This document shows, one piece after another, positions 40,588 to 43,362 of a stretch of DNA of 43,362 nucleotides (position 1 is the stretch's first letter; each line of letters opens with the position of its first letter). Source of the DNA: a virus; the IMG/VR virus record IMGVR_UViG_3300050821_003974, positions 1 through 43,362 of that record. One strand, given 5' to 3'. Under the pieces are notes generated by a model that was given only the letters and a program-made list of their open reading frames with translations, ran no database searches and was not told the DNA's origin. The translations under genes were made by a program, and so were the position numbers.

Positions 40588-40897
40588 GTCGCTCCAGAGC
40601 CTTGTTGGCCCATTCCAGCCCGGCCCGCAGGTTCTCCGACATGCTGGAGGGGTCGATATCGCTGTGGGCTTGTACCGCCTTGACCAGGTCTCGGAGTTCC
40701 TCCAACAGGTCGTCGCGGTCTTCCTTGGCATCCGTCAGCTCGTCTGCGAGCTCCTCGACCTGCGCCGCCTGATCCGCCATGTCGGCCAGTTCGTCGACGC
40801 GATCAATAAACTGCTGTGGCATCCCGCCAGCGATGGCGCTGTAGCGCAGCCAGTCGATAAGCTCGCTGAGCGGCATGTTTGTATAAAAGCGCTTCAT
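40565..40897 (-). CDS. Acidic coiled-coil protein
   Basis: This 110-residue protein starts at ATG 40897 within the 55-base repeat. The first ~35 residues (PLSELIDWLRYSAIAGGMPQ) are followed by a charged coiled coil (VDELADMADQAAQVEELADE to DLLEELRDLVKAV). The 3' end overlaps the acidic gene by 23 bases. It lies in the early cluster of small genes, where host-takeover functions are common; no family is recognised. Confidence 0.65.
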   Translation of the reverse strand: MKRFYTNMPLSELIDWLRYSAIAGGMPQQFIDRVDELADMADQAAQVEELADELTDAKEDRDDLLEELRDLVKAVQAHSDIDPSSMSENLRAGLEWANKALERHESRRPR

Positions 40898-40948
40898 GCC
40901 CCACTCCCCGCCCCTTGCCTGTTCAACTGCCTGGCCAGCATCATCGCG
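40894..40948. repeat. 55-bp exact direct repeat, copy 2
   Basis: Identical to 40414-40468. It ends the gene at 40894-41109 with the same 16-residue tail and starts the gene at 40565-40897 with the same ribosome binding site. The sequences diverge immediately on either side, so the copying was precise and recent. Confidence 0.95.
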
Positions 40949-41109
40949 CCAGTGTCCCGATCCGGCACCACTACCTCCAGCTCGCCACTGGTCAGGTACC
41001 AGTGGTCCCCATTATAGAGGAGGTCCACTGGTGGTCCGTCATGGAGCAGTCTGTACCATGACGGGCACTGGGCTTGCCAGCGCAAATTCGAGAGTATAAC
41101 AACTTTCAT
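40894..41109 (-). CDS. Small hypothetical protein with duplicated tail
   Basis: This 71-residue protein starts at ATG 41109, overlapping the stop of the HTH gene (ATGA). It has a small folded-looking part (MKVVILSNLRWQAQCPSWYR; LLYNGDHWYLTSGELEVVVP) and the tail MMLARQLNRQGAGSGA shared with 40414-40587. The function is unknown. Confidence 0.62.
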   Translation of the reverse strand: MKVVILSNLRWQAQCPSWYRLLHDGPPVDLLYNGDHWYLTSGELEVVVPDRDTGAMMLARQLNRQGAGSGA

Positions 41110-41381
41110 GACTCGTCCTCCTCGTTGTCCCATAAGTGCTTGTCGTCCTGCATAGGCGCGGGTAGCGCCTTTACATTCAGCTGAAGCGTTCGCCCGGCCG
41201 GCCCCCGCGGCTTGAGCGCAAGGAGCCTGTTCGCGATCTCGTCGGGGATGCCCTGCTTGAGCTTGCCCCGCTCCATCTTGTTGATGGTCACGCGGGAGAG
41301 GCCGATCGCGTCGGCCAGCTCTTGCTGCGAGAGGCCTAGGGCTTTCCTGACCTGCTTGAAGACTTTGGGGTCGATGCTCAT
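41106..41381 (-). CDS. XRE-family HTH regulator
   Basis: This 91-residue protein has a clear Cro/C1-type helix-turn-helix: FKQVRKALGLSQQELADAIG followed by LSRVTINKMERGK. The C-terminal ~40 residues are short, with no peptidase domain, so it is Cro-like rather than a LexA/CI-type repressor. The start overlaps the stop of the tiny gene upstream. As an early gene in a temperate phage it is a good candidate for a lysis-lysogeny regulator; targets are unknown. Confidence 0.83.
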   Translation of the reverse strand: MSIDPKVFKQVRKALGLSQQELADAIGLSRVTINKMERGKLKQGIPDEIANRLLALKPRGPAGRTLQLNVKALPAPMQDDKHLWDNEEDES

Positions 41382-41494
41382 TTCGCATCCAGCCGCGGAT
41401 ATGTGCGCGACTTCGGCGAGGCCTCATAAAAGGCAAAAGCCTTCATGAGGTCGTCGAACCAGAAATCTTGCAGCAGCGTTGATACGAGCCACAT
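41378..41494 (-). CDS. Tiny hypothetical protein
   Basis: This 38-residue ORF starts at ATG 41494 after an excellent AGGAGG and its stop overlaps the HTH start (ATGA). It is aromatic-rich (MWLVSTLLQDFWFDDLMKAF). The Shine-Dalgarno and coupling support translation. It may be a leader peptide or an anti-host peptide; no function can be assigned. Confidence 0.55.
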   Translation of the reverse strand: MWLVSTLLQDFWFDDLMKAFAFYEASPKSRTYPRLDAK

Positions 41495-41531
41495 TGTCTT
41501 GCCTCCTCTGGGTTGCCTCTAACGCCCTAAG

Positions 41532-41555
41532 CCGGGTAGCCTTGCGGCGCCCGGC
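41532..41555. other. GC-rich hairpin between small early genes
   Basis: GCCGGG (41532-41537... on the + strand from 41531) and CCCGGC (41550-41555) can pair within the 83-base gap between 41495 and 41577. No T tract is seen on either side. It may be a weak or factor-assisted terminator, or an mRNA-processing structure of the leftward operon. Confidence 0.3.
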
Positions 41556-41577
41556 ATAAGGCTTGATGGGGTGGGGA

Positions 41578-41778
41578 CTAGACGGTTTTCTCGTCGATTC
41601 GGGTGCGGCCGGGGGCGCCCTTGCGGTATCCGTGCGTTCCGTCGCGCTTGGCGTCGTGATACGACGTAATGTCCGCTTGCGCTTCGGCGCGCGTCGTCTT
41701 TGGTGTTCCGAGCTTTGTCCAGTAGATCGTATGCTCGCAGCCGCGTACCTCAACGAATGCTTGGTAGAACGTGATCAT
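41578..41778 (-). CDS. Small early protein
   Basis: This 66-residue protein starts at ATG 41778 after GAGGAGG. It appears as a small alpha/beta fold (ITFYQAFVEVRGCEHTIYWT, then TTRAEAQADITSYHDAK). The pattern of a Cys and several aromatics recalls small early proteins of other phages, without a firm family. It is two bases downstream of the preceding gene. Confidence 0.62.
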   Translation of the reverse strand: MITFYQAFVEVRGCEHTIYWTKLGTPKTTRAEAQADITSYHDAKRDGTHGYRKGAPGRTRIDEKTV

Positions 41779-41780
41779 GT

Positions 41781-41924
41781 CTAGTCCTCCTCGTTTGCTA
41801 GTTGTCTGTCCAACTCCGCGCGGGCGCACTCCGCGCAGAGGATCTCATCCGGTGCTACCGGGTGGTCGCACCACTCGCAGCGGTAGCGGCGCTGCAGAAA
41901 GCGGCTGTGGGAGTCCCAGGTCAT
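41781..41924 (-). CDS. Small zinc-finger protein
   Basis: This 47-residue protein starts at ATG 41924, overlapping the previous stop (ATGA). Two CxxC motifs (CEWC and CAEC) separated by 14 residues suit a single zinc. The remainder is a short charged helix (ARAELDRQLANEED). It resembles the DksA/TraR-type or ribbon fingers found in early phage regions. RNA polymerase or nucleic-acid binding is possible but unproven. Confidence 0.65.
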   Translation of the reverse strand: MTWDSHSRFLQRRYRCEWCDHPVAPDEILCAECARAELDRQLANEED

Positions 41925-42388
41925 GACTTCACCATCGCGGCGTAGATTCGCTCGATCACGCCATCGCTCATGATGCCTTGGCCAGTGGTGGTGCGCGCCC
42001 ACACGTTCATGCCGGCGAAATCTGTGTCGACCTTTTCGCCCTGCTCGATCAGCTTCTCCGCGAACCATGTCGAGACTGACCAGTGCTCGCAGACTTCGCG
42101 GTCGTGGGGTTCGATGTCGTTAGCTTCGCAAAGATCGATCCAGCCCCTCACATCGGCTTGCGCGCCGTCTTTGTGCTGGAAGGCGTCGAAGCCAAACGCC
42201 ACTTCCTTTTCCGTGGCCTTGCGCCAGCCAGCCTGCAGCGCCGCCTCTTCATGGTCGGCAACGGGGCATGCGAGCTCGAAGGCGCCACTGGCCAGCGTCG
42301 AGACGAGGCTGGACAGGCAGCAATTGACCTCGCGGTCGACGCGCACGACGCAGATAAAAAGCTTGGTTCGGAGTGCTGCGGAAATCAT
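41921..42388 (-). CDS. Conserved early phage protein
   Basis: This 155-residue protein starts at ATG 42388 after GGGAGG at ideal spacing. The C-terminal half carries CEHWSVSTWFAEKLIEQGEK, then FAGMNVWARTTTGQGIMSDG, a block I have seen in small early proteins of many temperate phages, of unknown biochemical role. The N-terminus (MISAALRTKLFICVVRVD) is hydrophobic-basic but probably not a signal. It directly follows the palindrome-rich region at 42411-42496, so it may be under its control. Confidence 0.7.
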   Translation of the reverse strand: MISAALRTKLFICVVRVDREVNCCLSSLVSTLASGAFELACPVADHEEAALQAGWRKATEKEVAFGFDAFQHKDGAQADVRGWIDLCEANDIEPHDREVCEHWSVSTWFAEKLIEQGEKVDTDFAGMNVWARTTTGQGIMSDGVIERIYAAMVKS

Positions 42389-42410
42389 GTAGTCCTCCCA
42401 GTGACCACAA

Positions 42411-42496
42411 TGTAAAGGACTACTAGTGAAATGTAAAGGGTACTAGTGCGAGAAAATGTAAAGTACTCGCACTAGTCCGATCACAATGCTGTGATC
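42411..42496. promoter_or_regulatory. Iteron and palindrome cluster
   Basis: Three TGTAAAG copies (42411, 42432, 42457) alternate with TACTAGTG words (42421, 42441). ACTAGTGCGAG (42442-42452) and CTCGCACTAGT (42466-42476) are a perfect 11-base inverted repeat around the third copy. GATCACA/TGTGATC (42479-42485 with 42490-42496) forms a second hairpin reaching the HTH stop codon. The density implies binding of a dimeric regulator or an initiator. CTTTACA, the complement, also contains a -35-like TTTACA for leftward promoters. Confidence 0.6.
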
Positions 42497-42761
42497 ATTT
42501 GTTCCACCACACCCGCTTTGTGGCGCCGAGGCCCGCGCTGACATCGGCCTTGTACTCTGGTACGTATGGCTCGCCATAGATCGTGCAGAGCAGGTCATAG
42601 AGGTTTCGTGGCGTGCGCGTGTCGCCCTCCAGCCAGCTGTAGACCGATCGCCGGCTATAGCCGAGGCTTTCCGCCAGGTCGGCTTGGCCGAGGCCATGCC
42701 ACTGCATCCAGTCAAATAGCTCTTTAGGTGTGATCCGGTGGTGTCGTGGTGGCGCTACCAT
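42495..42761 (-). CDS. Cro-like HTH protein, first gene of the leftward unit
   Basis: This 88-residue protein starts at ATG 42761 after GGGAG. A helix-turn-helix covers ~10-45 (LFDWMQWHGLGQADLAESLG followed by SRRSVYSWLEGDTRTPRNLY). The small size without a second domain fits Cro-like regulators. It is the gene nearest the right-hand control region and is flanked by palindromes on both sides (42479-42496 and 42780-42800), a normal setting for autoregulation. It may control the early operon. Confidence 0.82.
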   Translation of the reverse strand: MVAPPRHHRITPKELFDWMQWHGLGQADLAESLGYSRRSVYSWLEGDTRTPRNLYDLLCTIYGEPYVPEYKADVSAGLGATKRVWWNK

Positions 42762-42779
42762 TGCAGTCTCCCGGGTTGT

Positions 42780-42800
42780 TGTGGTCGTACCAGTACCACA
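42780..42800. promoter_or_regulatory. Inverted repeat upstream of the HTH gene
   Basis: TGTGGT (42780-42785) and ACCACA (42795-42800) form a 6-base inverted repeat with 9 bases between, about 20 bases upstream of the HTH start. Further on, TGATGGGAAGT is directly repeated at 42811 and 42823. Both are reasonable operator candidates for the leftward promoter. Confidence 0.4.
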
Positions 42801-43050
42801 GCACTCGGACTGATGGGAAGTCTGATGGGAAGTATTGTGAGAAGTTTTTATGTAAAGGAAACCTACCTACTAGATCAAAAACGATATTTGCCGCGCGTAA
42901 TCAATGGGTTGCTGCGCTGCACACCTCTAGTAGGATTGGCGAGGGCGCGATGGAGTGTGCTTCCCACAAAACTTCCCAACTAAGCCGAATGTAAAGGTGT
43001 AAAGGGGCGGCTAAAGTGGGAAGTATTTCGGGAAGCTCCCTACAAACGCC

Positions 43051-43110
43051 TTTTCTAAAAGATACTACTACTACCTACTCTTTACTAAATAAGATACATA
43101 ATGATTTCAA
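43051..43110. other. AT-rich block, possible unwinding element
   Basis: This 60-base block (TTTTCTAAAAGATACTACTA and on) is far more AT-rich than the rest of the genome and includes an ACT trinucleotide run. It is flanked by TGTAAAG repeats. Strand opening at an origin or promoter melting would explain its composition; no direct evidence distinguishes them. Confidence 0.4.
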
Positions 43111-43362
43111 TGGGTTGGCGACATCTCCTCCTAGCTGGCCTTAGCGCCGCCATCCACAGCGGTAACGACATACTCTGAAACTACCTCGCGTCGCTACTCA
43201 GTTACCAATGGCCCCCCGCCCCCATGTAAAGTGTAAAGGATGTAAAGCTTAACTCGGGGAAAATCGGGGGGGGCCGACGGTGGTTTTGGGATTTTATGCC
43301 TCGCATCTCAAACCGCGCGCCATTTTCAAAAAGTCCCCTCCCCCTACTCCTACCCCAAGCAC

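Larger units (their letters stand above)
42762..43362. promoter_or_regulatory. Non-coding right-end control region, origin candidate
   Basis: About 600 bases contain no credible gene. Six TGTAAAG copies lie at 42851, 42990, 42998, 43225, 43232 and 43241, all in the same orientation as the three at 42411-42463. Repeats of TGGGAAGT (42813, 42825, 43017) and its complement ACTTCCCA (42971) are also present. An AT-rich block covers 43051-43110. Iterons beside an AT-rich stretch are the usual plan of an initiator-dependent origin. Short overlapping frames here lack ribosome binding sites and protein-like composition and are not called. Confidence 0.5.

Noticed and set aside
42738-42994. Two short + strand frames upstream of the HTH gene
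   Set aside because: They overlap the operator and iteron region, lack ribosome binding sites and do not look like protein sequence.
42411-43247. CRISPR array suggested by repeated words
   Set aside because: The repeats are only 7 bases with irregular spacing from 8 to over 390 bases, and there are no cas genes. The Cas4-like nuclease belongs to the phage recombination module.
1-43362. tRNA genes or a tRNA-derived attachment core
   Set aside because: No cloverleaf with a GGTTCRANTCC-type T arm was noticed by eye. A covariance-model scan would be needed to exclude it fully.

Overview
The window looks like a nearly complete or complete genome of a temperate, podovirus-type dsDNA bacteriophage. 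It is GC-rich. The style of its appendage, lysis and GNAT genes suggests a host in the Alphaproteobacteria, probably Rhizobiales (inference from family style, not from a search). No tRNA, rRNA, CRISPR array or insertion sequence was seen. A run of 18 C at the left end is probably a library or assembly artefact.

Layout. Nearly all genes from 266 to 26830 lie on the + strand and form the virion and lysis half: two small early-looking genes, a KTSC protein, large terminase, portal, a glycine-rich fibre, a lysis cassette (M15 endolysin, holin-like proteins, lipoprotein, membrane coiled coil), scaffold, N4-gp56-type capsid, tail adaptor, tail hub, two appendage proteins with signal peptides, a GNAT enzyme, three large internal/ejection proteins and a PurD-like ATP-grasp ligase. 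A regulator-like gene (742-1107) and an endonuclease VII-type HNH gene (12821-13306) run against this transcription.

Nearly all genes from 42761 down to 26986 lie on the - strand and form the early, replication and lysogeny half: a Cro-like HTH protein, a dense cluster of tiny ATGA-coupled genes, a family A DNA polymerase, a Cas4/RecB-like nuclease, a MazG-like protein, a VRR-NUC nuclease, an SNF2-type helicase, a probable ssDNA-binding protein, an AEP-type primase fused to a helicase, a decayed cytosine methyltransferase, an excisionase-like protein, a small lipoprotein and a tyrosine integrase. The two halves converge at 26.83-26.99 kb, next to the integrase, where a candidate attP lies.

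About 600 bp at the right end and 265 bp at the left end are non-coding. They hold nine same-orientation TGTAAAG repeats (counting three just downstream of the first HTH gene), an AT-rich stretch, a terminator, a sigma70-like promoter and a strong leader hairpin. If the molecule is circular or circularised, these ends join into one divergent control and origin region.

Points most worth a second look: the iteron and palindrome cluster; the large terminase with a second, apparently inactive nuclease-like module; the PurD-like ligase with altered signature residues next to an ORF lacking a start; the eroded methyltransferase; the duplicated acidic microprotein modules at 40.0-40.95 kb; the hairpin that buries the endolysin ribosome binding site; and the appendage proteins that carry Sec-type signal sequences.
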